The notes: generated by a model not told the origin, from the sequence alone. A stretch of DNA of 64,000 nucleotides from CAWAYH01 sp963786195 (GCA_963786195.1 CAWAYH010000010.1:1-64000); one strand, 5' to 3'; shown: positions 10,343-19,293, counted from the first letter of the stretch. Numbers and translations: made by a program.

Positions 10343-10473
10343 TCAACCCTCAGGCCAGTGCGAACCGGGGGCAAACGGCAGGCCCTTCTACATCAGATAA
10401 GTCGCGGCCCACGACATGCCGTGGACCACCGCGGGGGTCTGGCTTTCCGCCGGTCCTTCGGAGGAGGAGGGCC

Positions 10474-12006
10474 TCAGGCCCGGCGCAGGGTCAGTTCAAG
10501 TGTTCGGTCGAGGCGCTGGGCGGCGCGGAGCTGCCTGAGCATCGGCGCCCGCTGCAGGAGAACCTCGGCGAACAGCGCGTGGCGGAAGCGATAGCTGCCG
10601 AGCGCGGCGCGGGATACGCCGTCGCCGGGGCAGGCCGAAATCAGCTGCGTGCGCCGGACCAGCGGCGTCAGGATTCGGCGGGCGTGGTCGACCGGCTCGA
10701 CCGCCCATGGCGACGGCCACCGACGCCGCCGTGAAATCCAGGCCAATAACCGCCGCGGCCTCGAGTGCCTCTCGCTCGTCCGGCTCGAGCTGATCGATCT
10801 GCCGCGCGACGGTCTGACCGAGCGTCTCGGGCAGCACGTGCGCGATCGCTTCGAGCGTCGCGGCGCGCAGCCACCGGCCGTCTTCCCGCACGACGAACCC
10901 TCGAGCGATCAGGCTGTCGATCGCGCTCACCATCATGAACGGGTTTCCGCCGGTGGCGTGATGGACCGCGGGTGAGAGTTCCGTCAGGCACGTCGGCCCG
11001 AACCGGGCGTCGAGGTATCGTCCCACCTGCTCGGGCGTCAACGGACCGAGATCAAGCAGGCAGCAGCGGTGATTGTCCGAGATGGCGCGCGTCAGGCGCT
11101 GCTTCGCGCGGCTGCCTGCCGTCCAGTCGCCATCGCAGTAGGTTCCCACCACGAGCAGTTTTGCCGGCGTGCGGCTCTGAGCCAGACGCGCGAGCGCGTG
11201 GAGCGTGTCGCTATCGGCCCACTGCAGATCCTCGAGCACGATCACGAGCGGCTGCTCGAGCGACAGGGCCTCGAGCGCCCTGGTCAGTTCCTCCACCATC
11301 GCCAGCGGATGCACGACAGTCGCAGTGCTTCCCACCCACTGCGGAAACTGCGCGAGCCACGACGGTGCGTGCTGCGAGAGGATTGAGGGCACGAGGCCCG
11401 GGTTGCGCAGGTCGAGGCGCAGCAGCGCATCGAGGAAGGGATAGTACGGTTCCTGCGGCGACACGCGATCGACCGATTGCCCGTAGCACACCCTCGCCGG
11501 GCTCGCTGCCGTCGCCGTCCGGATGAACACGTCGCACAACGCGGTCTTGCCGATTCCGCGTTCGCCCGACACGAGTACGAGGCGCCTGTCGGACGCACGC
11601 GCGGCGTCGAGCGCGTCGGCGAGCGCGGCAAGCTCAGGTCCGCGATTCACGAATATCGACGTTCCGGATCCCCACTCCGGGTCTCCCGACCGATGCGCGA
11701 CGCCGTCGCCCACGGGCGCGATGAACGAATAACCTCGTCCCGCCGCCGACTTGATGAACCGCGCGTTGCGGGGCTGGTCGCCGAGCGCCTGTCGGATCTC
11801 GCGAACGAGAACCTTGACGTTGTCAGGCTGGACGTGCGTGTCGGGCCAGACCGCCGACATGATCGCGACCGCGACACCCAGGTGCCGGCCGATGACAGTA
11901 GACAGCGAAGCAGGGCCCCCGCTTTGCGCGTCAGCGGCACCTGCTGGGACCCTCGCCACAGGGTGCCCTCGCTGACGTCGAATCGGAACGGCGTGAAGTG
12001 CTTCAT
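10474..12006 (-). CDS. OmpR-type winged-helix regulator with AAA ATPase domain, short form (frameshifted)
   Basis: Starts at the ATG at 12006 (MKHFTPFRFDVSEGTLWRG). A winged-helix DNA-binding domain covers about the first 100 residues, with VWPDTHVQPDNVKVLVREIR and RGYSFIAPV. Then comes a STAND-like/AAA_16 ATPase with Walker A GERGIGKT, Walker B LVIVLEDLQWAD and HATGGNPFMM. Frame breaks lie near 11900 and 10730. After the second, the sequence ends YRFRHALFAEVLLQRAPMLR and stops. It is about 510 residues long and lacks the TPR half found in its 1010-residue paralogue at 28112-31144, with which it is collinear up to that point. Probably a transcription activator whose ligand or partner is unknown. 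Whether the short form is natural needs a read-level check. Confidence 0.78.
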
Positions 12007-12083
12007 GACTGTCGCGACTGTCGCGGCCCAAGCCAGTCAGAGGCTGGGCTGAAAGCAGTCACGATACGTCCTGGCAGGGCGTC

Positions 12084-12131
12084 GGTCCATTGGACCTAAG
12101 CCCTGTAGGTATTGGCCTTTGGTCCAATACC
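12084..12131. promoter_or_regulatory. Palindromic operator-like cluster upstream of the winged-helix ATPase gene
   Basis: GGTCCATTGGACC at 12084-12096 is a near-perfect palindrome. GGTATTGG (12108-12115) and CCAATACC (12124-12131) form an inverted repeat with an 8-base centre, and ATTGGACC (12089-12096) is mirrored by GGTCCAAT (12121-12128). The cluster sits between two minus-strand genes, 78 bases before the start at 12006, so it could be an operator or an RNA hairpin. Which protein binds is not known. Confidence 0.5.
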
Positions 12132-12179
12132 CTATGACGATGGCGTTAATTCCGTGGCGTGGGTAATGCGGACCCGTTT

Positions 12180-12806
12180 TCAGGGGCGTGACGACAGCCC
12201 GAGCCGGTCGGCCATACGGACGAGATCCGCCAGCGAATCGGCCCCCATCTTGTGCATCACCTGGGCGCGATGCACCTTGATGGTTTTTTCCCCGGTTCCC
12301 AGCTCGCCGGCAACCTGCTTGTTGAGCATCCCGGTTACGACCAGCCCCATGACTTCCCGCTCACGGGCCGTCAGTGTCTCGAACCGATCGCGCAGGCGTT
12401 GCAGCTCTTCGCGCTCGTGCCGCCGCACGCGCTCCTGTTCCAACGCCTGATACACGGAGTCGAGCAGGATCTGGTCGTCGAACGGCTTCGTCAGGACCTC
12501 CAGGGCGCCCGCTTTCATGGCCCGCACGGTCAGCGGCACGTCGGCATGCGCGGTGACGAAGATGATGGGGAGATCGGTTCCCGCGTGATTGAGCATGCGC
12601 TGAAGATCCAGACCGCTGGCCCCCGGCATGCGGACATCGAGCACGAGGCAGCCGGACACGCCGCTCTCCGCTCGCGAGAGGAATTCGGCAGGATTTGCGA
12701 ACGTCTCACATTCGAGACCCACCGAGGCCAGCAGCCTTTTGACGGCGGTCCGCACGGAGGGGTCGTCGTCGACGACGAACACCGTCGGGGTCAGCGTGTC
12801 AACCAT
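12180..12806 (-). CDS. FixJ-family two-component response regulator
   Basis: I chose the ATG at 12806 (MVDTLTPTVFVVDDDPSV), which leaves 26 bases to the kinase gene upstream; longer forms would run back into the kinase. The receiver domain has the acidic pair in VVDDDPS, the phospho-accepting aspartate in CLVLDVRMPG, threonine in IIFVTAHAD and lysine in LTKPFDD. A LuxR-type helix-turn-helix follows (LTAREREVMGLVVTGMLNKQ, then KTIKVHRAQVMHKMGA). About 208 residues, as usual for FixJ/TodT-like regulators. It is most likely phosphorylated by the kinase encoded directly upstream in the same operon. Confidence 0.92.
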   Translation of the reverse strand: MVDTLTPTVFVVDDDPSVRTAVKRLLASVGLECETFANPAEFLSRAESGVSGCLVLDVRMPGASGLDLQRMLNHAGTDLPIIFVTAHADVPLTVRAMKAGALEVLTKPFDDQILLDSVYQALEQERVRRHEREELQRLRDRFETLTAREREVMGLVVTGMLNKQVAGELGTGEKTIKVHRAQVMHKMGADSLADLVRMADRLGLSSRP

Positions 12807-12832
12807 CTGAATACAGAGTCCGCGCTTGGCAG

Positions 12833-14878
12833 TCACGACAGCGGCAGCAGGATGTGAAAGGTGGCGCCGACGTCCGGGTTCGGCGCCGCCCACAGCCGGC
12901 CACCGTGCATTTCGATGATAAATCGACTCATCGCCAATCCGATCCCCATTCCATCGGGACGCGAGGTGACGAGCGGCCGGAACACGCGCTCGGCGTCGTC
13001 CTCTTCCAGGCCACGACCGGTGTCGGCCACGGTGGCATGGACGCCGGCGTCTTCGCGGCGGGTGGCAATCGTGAGCGTCAGCGGCCGGTTCGTGATACCG
13101 GACATCGCCTGGACGGCATTCATAATCAGGTTGCAGAACACCTGCTGCAGCTGAACGAAATCGGCAGTGATGGTGGGCAGCGAGGGCTGCAGCTCGGTGT
13201 GCACGGCGATTCGCCCTGAGACGACTGCTGCGCGCGTCAACGTCGTCGCACTGAGCACGACGTCGTTGATCGCAATCGGCTGCCGTTCGATCTCGCCGCG
13301 CTCGAACAACCCGCGGGTCCGTCGAATGAGCTCGCCGGCCCGCTTACCGTCGCGCACGATGTCTTCCAGCGCCGCGCGCATCTGCGCAGCATCGGGCTCC
13401 GCATGTCCCAGCCAGCGCAGCACCGCGTTCGCGTTGGCGACGATGGCGCACAGCGGCTGGTTGACCTCGTGCGCGATCGTCGCGGTGAGCCCGCCCATGT
13501 CGCTGAGGCGAATCATGCGCGACAGCTCGGACTGCGCCTCCTCGAGCGCCTCCTCCGCGTGTTTCTTGACCGTGATGTCCGTGTCCGTGCCGGTCATGCG
13601 CGTCGGCCGTCCGCCCGTACGCTCCACGACGACCCCGCGGCACAGAAACCACCGGATGCTCCCGTCTTTGTGAAGCATCCGATGCTGCACCTCGAAGGAA
13701 GGCGTGCGCCCCTCCATGTGCGCCTGGACCTCCGCCATGATCCGTGCGGCGTCCTCGTGGTGCACCTGGCGAGTCCAGCCGTCGAGGCTGTTCTCGATCT
13801 CGCTGTCGTCGAAGCCCAGAAAACGCTTGAGCGCCGGATCGAGGTACATCGCATTCGTCGTCAGGTCCCAGTCCCAGACGCCGACCGAGCCCGCGCTGGT
13901 CGCAAGCCCGTAGCGCGAGTGTCCCGTCCTCAGTGCTTCCTCGGTGCGGCGTCGATCGATCAGGAGCGTGGACAGAACGAGGAGCGGTAACGACATGGCG
14001 ATGAGCGTCAGCTGCGTGGTGACGACCGCGTCCGGCGGGTCGGGCAGGCCGTGGCCCGGGTGCGCGCCGGTGAAGTACCGGAACAGTGCGGTGAAGCAGA
14101 GGACCAGACCGAGACCGCCAGGACCGAACCGGACGGCGGCCCACAGGAGAAACGGCAGCGGCGCAAACAGGAGCGGCGAAACCGTCATCGGCGTCATCAG
14201 CGATTCAACCAGCCGCTCGGACGCCGTGAGCATCGTCAGCAGGATCAGGAACTCGGCGACGCGCGGCGCGAAGGGTCGCGGAAGCGTGCGCCACCGAAGA
14301 ACAACCAGCAGCGGCGGTGCGAGCACGAGCATCGAGAGCACGTTGGTCACGAACCGCAGCCGCCAGTGCGCCCAGGGATCGGCGATCCACCCAGCTGCCT
14401 GGAGCACGGCAGCAGATATCAACGACGCGATCGCAGGCGCGGCGAGCGCGGCCACGACGATGAACACGGTGACGCCTTTGAGCGTCTCGAAGAGATCGGC
14501 GCGATGGTCCAGCCACCGGAGCACTCCGGCGGCGATCAGCGGCTGGGAGATATTGCCGGTGAACATCGCGAGCGAACGTCCGATGGGAATCGGAACCGTC
14601 ACGGCTACGGCGAGCTGCGTCAGCAGCGCCAGCGCCGTGACGATCGGCCACAGACGAATGGGCGCCACGAGGAACGCCACGAACAGCAGAACGTTCGGCG
14701 TCCAGAGCACGGCCATGCTGGGGGGCGACGGGACCATCAGAAGGGCATATCCCGCCACGGCCGTAAAGTAGTAGGCCAGTGCGAGGCCCGCGATGGCCAT
14801 CAGCGGGCGAAGAGAGCTGTCCGACAGACTGCGCGGCAGCAGGCGATCGAACGAGGTAGTACCGACGGAGTCCATCAT
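12833..14878 (-). CDS. MASE1-PAS sensor histidine kinase
   Basis: 681 residues. The first 300 contain about eight hydrophobic helices of the MASE1 type (FTAVAGYALLMVPSPPSMAVLW, RFGPGGLGLVLCF given as separate landmarks). A PAS domain follows (VGVWDWDLTTNAMYLDPALK, then RMLHKDGSIRWFLCRGVVVE). The HisKA box is IAHEVNQPLCAIVANANAVL, with the phospho-histidine in AHEVNQ. The HATPase domain shows the N box LIMNAVQAM and G boxes DTGRGL and GMGIGLAMSRFI. Membrane-anchored sensor of unknown signal. Its start codon overlaps the PPK2 stop by 4 bases (ATGA), and the FixJ regulator follows 26 bases on, so the three form one operon. The HEVNQPL kinase type is typical of FixL/TodS-like partners. Confidence 0.92.
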   Translation of the reverse strand: MMDSVGTTSFDRLLPRSLSDSSLRPLMAIAGLALAYYFTAVAGYALLMVPSPPSMAVLWTPNVLLFVAFLVAPIRLWPIVTALALLTQLAVAVTVPIPIGRSLAMFTGNISQPLIAAGVLRWLDHRADLFETLKGVTVFIVVAALAAPAIASLISAAVLQAAGWIADPWAHWRLRFVTNVLSMLVLAPPLLVVLRWRTLPRPFAPRVAEFLILLTMLTASERLVESLMTPMTVSPLLFAPLPFLLWAAVRFGPGGLGLVLCFTALFRYFTGAHPGHGLPDPPDAVVTTQLTLIAMSLPLLVLSTLLIDRRRTEEALRTGHSRYGLATSAGSVGVWDWDLTTNAMYLDPALKRFLGFDDSEIENSLDGWTRQVHHEDAARIMAEVQAHMEGRTPSFEVQHRMLHKDGSIRWFLCRGVVVERTGGRPTRMTGTDTDITVKKHAEEALEEAQSELSRMIRLSDMGGLTATIAHEVNQPLCAIVANANAVLRWLGHAEPDAAQMRAALEDIVRDGKRAGELIRRTRGLFERGEIERQPIAINDVVLSATTLTRAAVVSGRIAVHTELQPSLPTITADFVQLQQVFCNLIMNAVQAMSGITNRPLTLTIATRREDAGVHATVADTGRGLEEDDAERVFRPLVTSRPDGMGIGLAMSRFIIEMHGGRLWAAPNPDVGATFHILLPLS

Positions 14879-15780
14879 TTGCCGGGTTTACGCACAGCCT
14901 TGTCGAGGAGCTTTCGGCCCTGCTCCAGCTCACGCCGCTTCGACCCGGTGATTTTCGGGAACTTGAGGTCGAGCTCCTCGAGCGCATCCACGACCGTGGC
15001 CGCGACGATGATTCGCGCGAACCACTTCTTGTTGCCCGGCACCACGACCCACGGCGCGTGCGGCGTCGCCGTGTTCCGGATCGTGTCCTCGAACGCTTTC
15101 ATGTAGTCCTTCCACCGGGCGCGCTCCGCGAGATCGCCGATGTTGAACTTCCAGTTCTTCTCGGGCTCGTCGAGCCGTTTTCGGAACCGCTGCAGCTGCT
15201 CCTTCTGGGAGATGTGCAGGAAGAACTTGCGGATGACGTAGCCCTGACGCGCGAGGTAGCGCTCGAACGAACAGATGTCCTCGAACCGCTCCTGCCAGAT
15301 GTGCTTCGTTTTGAGCTCGTCCGGGACTCTTTGTCCCTCCAGAATCTCGGGGTGAATGCGCACGACGAGCACTTCTTCGTAGTAGGAGCGGTCGAAGATG
15401 CCGATGCGGCCACGCTCGGGGAGACACCTGAAGTTACGCCAGAGGAAATCGTGATCGCGCTCTTCGGCCGACGGCGCCTTGAACGAGTACACCTGAACGC
15501 CGGCCGGGTTGACGCCCGTCATCACGTGCTCGACGGCGCCGCCCTTGCCCGCGGCATCCATCGCCTGAAACATCAGGAGCACGCCCCAGCGGTCCTGCGC
15601 GTACAGCTTTTCCTGCAGGTCGCGGAGGCGGACGATGCCCTCTTCGAGAATCTGGCGCGCGGTCTCCTTCTCGGGCTTGAAGCCCGCTGTGTCGCCAGGG
15701 TCGATGTCTTTCAATCGGAACTTGTGGCCTTTTCGAATGACGTAGGGCTCGATCAGTTTGGAGAGTCGCGATTTGGGCAT
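14875..15780 (-). CDS. ppk2: Polyphosphate kinase 2 family protein (class I PPK2)
   Basis: About 301 residues from the ATG at 15780 (MPKSRLSKLIEPYVIRKG). The open frame runs further upstream, but that part has no similarity to the family and crosses the divergent gene. Walker A is MDAAGKGG near residue 80, Walker B is IGIFDRSYYEE near residue 130, and the lid/partner region HISQKEQLQRFRKRLDEP is present. This is the single-domain PPK2 length. Such enzymes transfer phosphate between polyphosphate and nucleotides (NDP/NTP, sometimes NMP). The gene heads an operon with a MASE1 kinase and a FixJ regulator, so polyphosphate metabolism and this signalling pair are probably co-expressed. Confidence 0.93.
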   Translation of the reverse strand: MPKSRLSKLIEPYVIRKGHKFRLKDIDPGDTAGFKPEKETARQILEEGIVRLRDLQEKLYAQDRWGVLLMFQAMDAAGKGGAVEHVMTGVNPAGVQVYSFKAPSAEERDHDFLWRNFRCLPERGRIGIFDRSYYEEVLVVRIHPEILEGQRVPDELKTKHIWQERFEDICSFERYLARQGYVIRKFFLHISQKEQLQRFRKRLDEPEKNWKFNIGDLAERARWKDYMKAFEDTIRNTATPHAPWVVVPGNKKWFARIIVAATVVDALEELDLKFPKITGSKRRELEQGRKLLDKAVRKPGK

Positions 15781-16005
15781 GAGGAGTCTGTCTCTCCCGC
15801 AAGTATCGCGCCACGCCGCGGGCGCGCTGTTCCGCGCGGAATCACGTGCGCGTCCGTCCGTCCAGATACCCGCGCGCGGGCCGGCCCACGGCCCGTCGCG
15901 GGAAGCCGAATCTCGTAGCGCGTCCCGCCCATACGTGGCGATGGTACCGCCGTTGCAGTGCCGATGCGCCGGTTCTGACCCGGTAACGATTACCACGGAG
16001 GCACA

Positions 16006-16545
16006 ATGACTCGCAAAACCATTCTCGGCATCGCGGCGCTGCTCGCCCTGGGTTCGCTGGCACAGGCCCAGGTGAAGAAGTCGAACTCGGTCTCGGCGAC
16101 CGCCACGATTGAGGCGATCGACAAGGCCAACCGCCTTGTCACGATCAAGGACGAGAAAGGCGCCGAGGACACGGTCTACGTGGGCCCGGAGGTGAAGCGG
16201 TTCGACGAGGTGAAGGTCGGCGACAAGATCAGGCTGACGTACACCGAATCGATCGTGATGCAGGTCCGCAAGCCGGGCGATCCCGCGCCGACATCGGGCG
16301 ACAAGACGCAGGCCGTTCGCGGCACCGGCGCACCGTCCGCCACGATCTCGCGTGAGCAGACCACCACCGTCGAAGTCCTGGCCATCGATCAGAAGCTGCC
16401 GTCGATCACGGTGAAAACCGCCGACGGGCGCACGGTCACGCGCAAGGTCGAGGAGCGCAAGAACCTCGAAGGCGTGAAGGTCGGCGACAAGATCGACATC
16501 ACCTACACGCAGGCGGTCGTGCTCGCGCTCGAACCGCTCAAGTGA
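16006..16545 (+). CDS. Exported protein with duplicated beta-rich domain, unknown function
   Basis: 179 residues. Signal peptide MTRKTILGIAALLALGSLAQ ending AQA. The mature part holds two related halves. One has ATATIEAIDKANRLVTIKD ... VGPEVKRFDEVKVGDKIRL; the other has TTVEVLAIDQKLPSITVKTA ... VEERKNLEGVKVGDKIDI. The repeats VKVGDKI(R/D)(L/I)TYT(E/Q)(S/A) about 95 residues apart show an internal duplication. AGGCACA lies before the start, with CCACGGAGG a little further up. Periplasmic; family and role are not recognised. Divergent from ppk2 with 225 bases between them. Ends just before a strong terminator hairpin. Confidence 0.8.
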   Translation: MTRKTILGIAALLALGSLAQAQVKKSNSVSATATIEAIDKANRLVTIKDEKGAEDTVYVGPEVKRFDEVKVGDKIRLTYTESIVMQVRKPGDPAPTSGDKTQAVRGTGAPSATISREQTTTVEVLAIDQKLPSITVKTADGRTVTRKVEERKNLEGVKVGDKIDITYTQAVVLALEPLK

Positions 16546-16550
16546 ACTAA

Positions 16551-16580
16551 GAGCGGTGCCCGGCGCACCGGGCACCGCTC
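16551..16580. terminator. Bidirectional terminator hairpin between convergent genes
   Basis: Perfect 13-bp stem GAGCGGTGCCCGG (16551-16563), loop CGCA, CCGGGCACCGCTC (16568-16580). It sits exactly in the 39-base gap between two convergent stops. There is no T run on either side, so it is a strong hairpin without the classic tail. Confidence 0.75.
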
Positions 16581-16584
16581 TCCC

Positions 16585-18051
16585 TCAGAACCTGTAAATC
16601 CAGCCCGCCTGCAGCTGACTCGATCTTCCCTTCTGGTCGTCCTTGTTGACTCGAGTGCCGTACAGGAACTCGATGGCGATGTCCGCCTGCGGAACCGGCG
16701 ACCACGTCAGGTTGAACGACGTCCGGTGCGTCCGCTTCAACGCGTCCGACGGCTGGATGCCGAGGTTCGAGACGTTGACGATCCCGTAAGTGAAGGCCGA
16801 CAGGATCGTCGGCCGCCACTTCCGCTCGTAGCCGAAGTACGCGGACGACACCGGGAGCGAGCGCAGTGAATTCGCGGCCGGATCGAACACGGCATCCTGG
16901 CCGCCGAGCGTGCCGAGGTCCGTGATGTACTTGCCGATCCCCCAACCGTTGTTCGATGCAAACTTGATGCGATCGTCTCGGTCCCACGGCAGCACGAGCA
17001 CGCCGCTGACATTGATGCCGAACCCGCCGGTCGATAGCGTCGAATCGGGCTGATCCGTCACCTCGCCGCGAAGCTGTCGAGCGATGATGGCGGCCTGCAC
17101 GTGCTCGGTGGCGCCGAACCCGAGGAGCCCCCTCCCGGAGCTGGGCTCCCACCTGATCCGCGCAATGAAGTCGGGTGTGAGGTTGACACCCTGCGCGCCA
17201 GTCAGATCGGGTGCCGGGTTCTCGAGCGCGAGCGCGAGCCGAAGCGCTGAACGGAGTCGACGCGAGTACCGAATCTGCGTTTGGCGGAACAGCGAAATCG
17301 CGTTGAGGCCTTCGAAATCGATGCCGATTGGTTCTGCTTCCGGATCCGAGAACGTGGACCACGTCTGCCCGATGACCCAGTGGTTCGTCTGCATGAACGC
17401 GTGCCGCAACCGGAACGCGTTGCCGCTGCCGGCGAAGTCGCCCTCGATGAAAGTTCTCATCGTCGTCTTGGGAAGGGGCGTCCGCAAGTCGATTCCGAAT
17501 CGCGATGCGGTCGGTGAGTAGACGACGCGCGCATCCTCCCCCGCCTCCTGGTCCCCGACCGGAATGGACGACGTAACGAACCGATCGTCGGTGCCGAGCG
17601 CCGCGAACGTGTTCACGAGCGACATGCGCGCCTGCCCGCCGATCTTGATCGCCGAGTTCGTCCCGGGAATGCGCATCGAGCCCGGAAACTCTCCCGCCGA
17701 TACGGCTTCCGCAGGCATTTCAGGCAGGCGCTGCACGGCAGTCTCGATTTGCTTGAGCCGCTCTTCCACGGACGCGAGCGGCGCGGCGGTCGGCTGGCCC
17801 GCGAGCGACGCGACCTGCTTCTCCAGCTTGTCGATCCGCTCCGCCTGACCGTCGATGAGCGCCCGCTGATCGGTGACGAGCCTGCGCAGTTCGGCCAGCG
17901 TCGCGCCGATAGTCTGTTGTGATGGCTGGGACACGGACGCCGGCGGCGGAGTCTGTGCCCACGCCAGGGTTGGACCGGAGACCAGCAGGCCGAGCAGGAC
18001 CAGGCCAGCTCCTGGCTGACCGCGGCGTCGTGCGTAATCACATGTCGTCAT
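16585..18051 (-). CDS. DcaP-like trimeric outer-membrane porin
   Basis: 488 residues. Signal peptide ending PTLAWAQ. Then an N-terminal coiled coil (TIGATLAELRRLVTDQRALI, followed by RIDKLEKQVASL), as in DcaP family porins. The barrel starts with FPGSMRIPGTNSAIKIGGQA and has many alternating strands such as YSPTASRFGIDLRTPL, GQTWSTFSDPEAEP and AYFGYERKWRP. It ends LQAGWIYRF with terminal phenylalanine. The SMRIPGTN...KIGG opening and TWSTF motif are typical of DcaP, which forms trimeric channels for organic anions. The substrate here is unknown. Convergent with the exported protein gene at 16006, separated by a terminator hairpin. Intact and in one frame. Confidence 0.85.
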   Translation of the reverse strand: MTTCDYARRRGQPGAGLVLLGLLVSGPTLAWAQTPPPASVSQPSQQTIGATLAELRRLVTDQRALIDGQAERIDKLEKQVASLAGQPTAAPLASVEERLKQIETAVQRLPEMPAEAVSAGEFPGSMRIPGTNSAIKIGGQARMSLVNTFAALGTDDRFVTSSIPVGDQEAGEDARVVYSPTASRFGIDLRTPLPKTTMRTFIEGDFAGSGNAFRLRHAFMQTNHWVIGQTWSTFSDPEAEPIGIDFEGLNAISLFRQTQIRYSRRLRSALRLALALENPAPDLTGAQGVNLTPDFIARIRWEPSSGRGLLGFGATEHVQAAIIARQLRGEVTDQPDSTLSTGGFGINVSGVLVLPWDRDDRIKFASNNGWGIGKYITDLGTLGGQDAVFDPAANSLRSLPVSSAYFGYERKWRPTILSAFTYGIVNVSNLGIQPSDALKRTHRTSFNLTWSPVPQADIAIEFLYGTRVNKDDQKGRSSQLQAGWIYRF

Positions 18052-18179
18052 GATGTGTGCTCGCAGGGTGTGGTTCTTGCACCAATAAGGTAATCGGCTC
18101 GGGAAGAGCCCGATAAAAGAGGGAAAACGCGGGCAATTGTGCGCAGTCGTCGGTCATCGGTGAAACGTCGAGGACACAT

Positions 18180-18398
18180 ATGTCGCACGTGACACTCAAA
18201 ACCGGCATCATCGGCGCGGATGGCAAGGAAGAGACTCTGACAGAGTATCTCTGTGATTGGCCCAGCTGCCCGAACGTGGCGGCTCACGTCGTGGGCGTCA
18301 TCCGCGAGATCAGGGCCTGGGCTGCGGTGTGCGATGAGCACGCCGCCATGATCGACGCCGCGCACAAGGTCGAGAGAAAAGATCAAGATCGATCCTGA
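18180..18398 (+). CDS. Small protein with a Cys/His metal-binding pattern
   Basis: 72 residues starting MSHVTLKTGIIGADGKEET. It has CDWPSC (C-x4-C) near residue 25 and CDEH near residue 51, with a histidine between them; this spacing suggests a single zinc site of the treble-clef or zinc-beta-ribbon kind. The charged C-terminal tail ends KDQDRS. No clear ribosome-binding site is visible, and the family is not recognised, so the gene rests on codon composition and the metal motif. It is transcribed divergently from the DcaP porin gene, with 128 bases between starts. Confidence 0.6.
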   Translation: MSHVTLKTGIIGADGKEETLTEYLCDWPSCPNVAAHVVGVIREIRAWAAVCDEHAAMIDAAHKVERKDQDRS

Positions 18399-18428
18399 GC
18401 GGCGGCCAGAAGCTGGGGTGCGCCGCGC

Positions 18429-18606
18429 TTACTTGCGCCGGGCCAGACGGTCTACCAGTCCGCGCACAAGGCCTCTCGTGCATCTTTCAACCCGCTCCTG
18501 ATGGCGTAAACCGTCGCCGTCACCGGCTGCAGAAAAAGCGACAGGCCATCGGCCCGTTGGGCCGGGCCAGGATCTCCTGCCAGATGCGGGAAATGCCGTC
18601 CTCCAT
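18429..18606 (-). CDS. Possible small protein (about 58 residues), frame-shifted
   Basis: From the ATG at 18606 it reads MEDGISRIWQEILARPNGPM. A hydrophobic segment in a shifted frame follows (FLQPVTATVYAIRSGLKDAR), then LVRGLVDRLARRK to the stop at 18429. One or two single-base indels near 18540 and 18470 are needed to join them. The pattern of a short amphipathic start, the FLQP segment and a basic tail looks like a small membrane-associated protein, but I know no family. It is divergent from mobA. Confidence 0.4.
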
Positions 18607-18693
18607 AAACACCACCTTCTCGAATTGGGTATCGTACAGCAGGGTGCGACGAATGCGGATCGATCCAAGAGGACGTAGACGACACGGAGGCTG

Positions 18694-19293
18694 GTGACTT
18701 CACATGGAGCGGCGATCGTTCTGTGCGGTGGCCGCTCGTCCCGCATGGGACGCGACAAGGCCTCGCTGCCGTTCGGCAACGAGACGATGCTGGCGCGGGT
18801 TGTGAGAATCGTGCGCGCGGCGGTGCCGGAGGTCGTCCTCGTCGCCCGCGCGGACCAGTCCATCCCTGAGGGCTGGACGGTCGTTCGCGATCGGGTCGAA
18901 GGCCTCGGCCCCCTCGCGGCGATCGCCGCCGGACTGATGAACATCACCGCAGAACGTGCCTTCGTTGTGGCGTGCGACATGCCCTTTCTCCAGCCCGCGC
19001 TCGTTCGTCGCATGCTCGCGCTGAGCGAGGGGTACGACGTCGCCGTTCCGGTCATCGACGGATTCACGGTACCGACCGCCGCGGTGTATGCGCGCGCGAT
19101 CGCGCCCGTCGCCGAGGACGTCGTCGCACGCGGTCACTTGAGCCCCAGGGCACTCCTCGAACGCGTCCGCACCCGGCAGGTGACGCCAGACGAGCTGACG
19201 ATCGTCGATCCGACGCTCGAGAGCTTCCGCAACTGCAACGCTCCCGAAAGCTACGAGGCTGCGCTGCGCGACGCGGGCCTGCTCCCCCCTTGA
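18694..19293 (+). CDS. mobA: Molybdenum cofactor guanylyltransferase (MobA family)
   Basis: 199 residues from a GTG at 18694, with ACGGAGG ending 5 bases upstream. The nucleotidyltransferase opening AAIVLCGGRSSRMGRDKASL holds the G-G-x-S-x-R-M-G-x-D-K signature. DRVEGLGPLAAIAAGL and VACDMPFLQPALV supply the GTP/Mg-binding aspartate region. MobA joins GMP to molybdopterin to give the guanine dinucleotide cofactor in the cytosol. No molybdoenzyme is encoded nearby. It precedes a DUF4136 gene by about 150 bases; co-transcription is possible but not shown. Confidence 0.9.
   Translation: MTSHGAAIVLCGGRSSRMGRDKASLPFGNETMLARVVRIVRAAVPEVVLVARADQSIPEGWTVVRDRVEGLGPLAAIAAGLMNITAERAFVVACDMPFLQPALVRRMLALSEGYDVAVPVIDGFTVPTAAVYARAIAPVAEDVVARGHLSPRALLERVRTRQVTPDELTIVDPTLESFRNCNAPESYEAALRDAGLLPP

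Noticed and set aside
14875..16575. A 566-residue open frame covering ppk2 with a long N-terminal extension
   Set aside because: Residues before MPKSRLSK match nothing in PPK2 and run antisense to the exported protein gene at 16006, which has a signal peptide and better codon use.
16551..16580. Attachment site or IS terminal repeat
   Set aside because: A perfect short hairpin exactly between two convergent stops is explained by termination; no transposase or target duplication is near.
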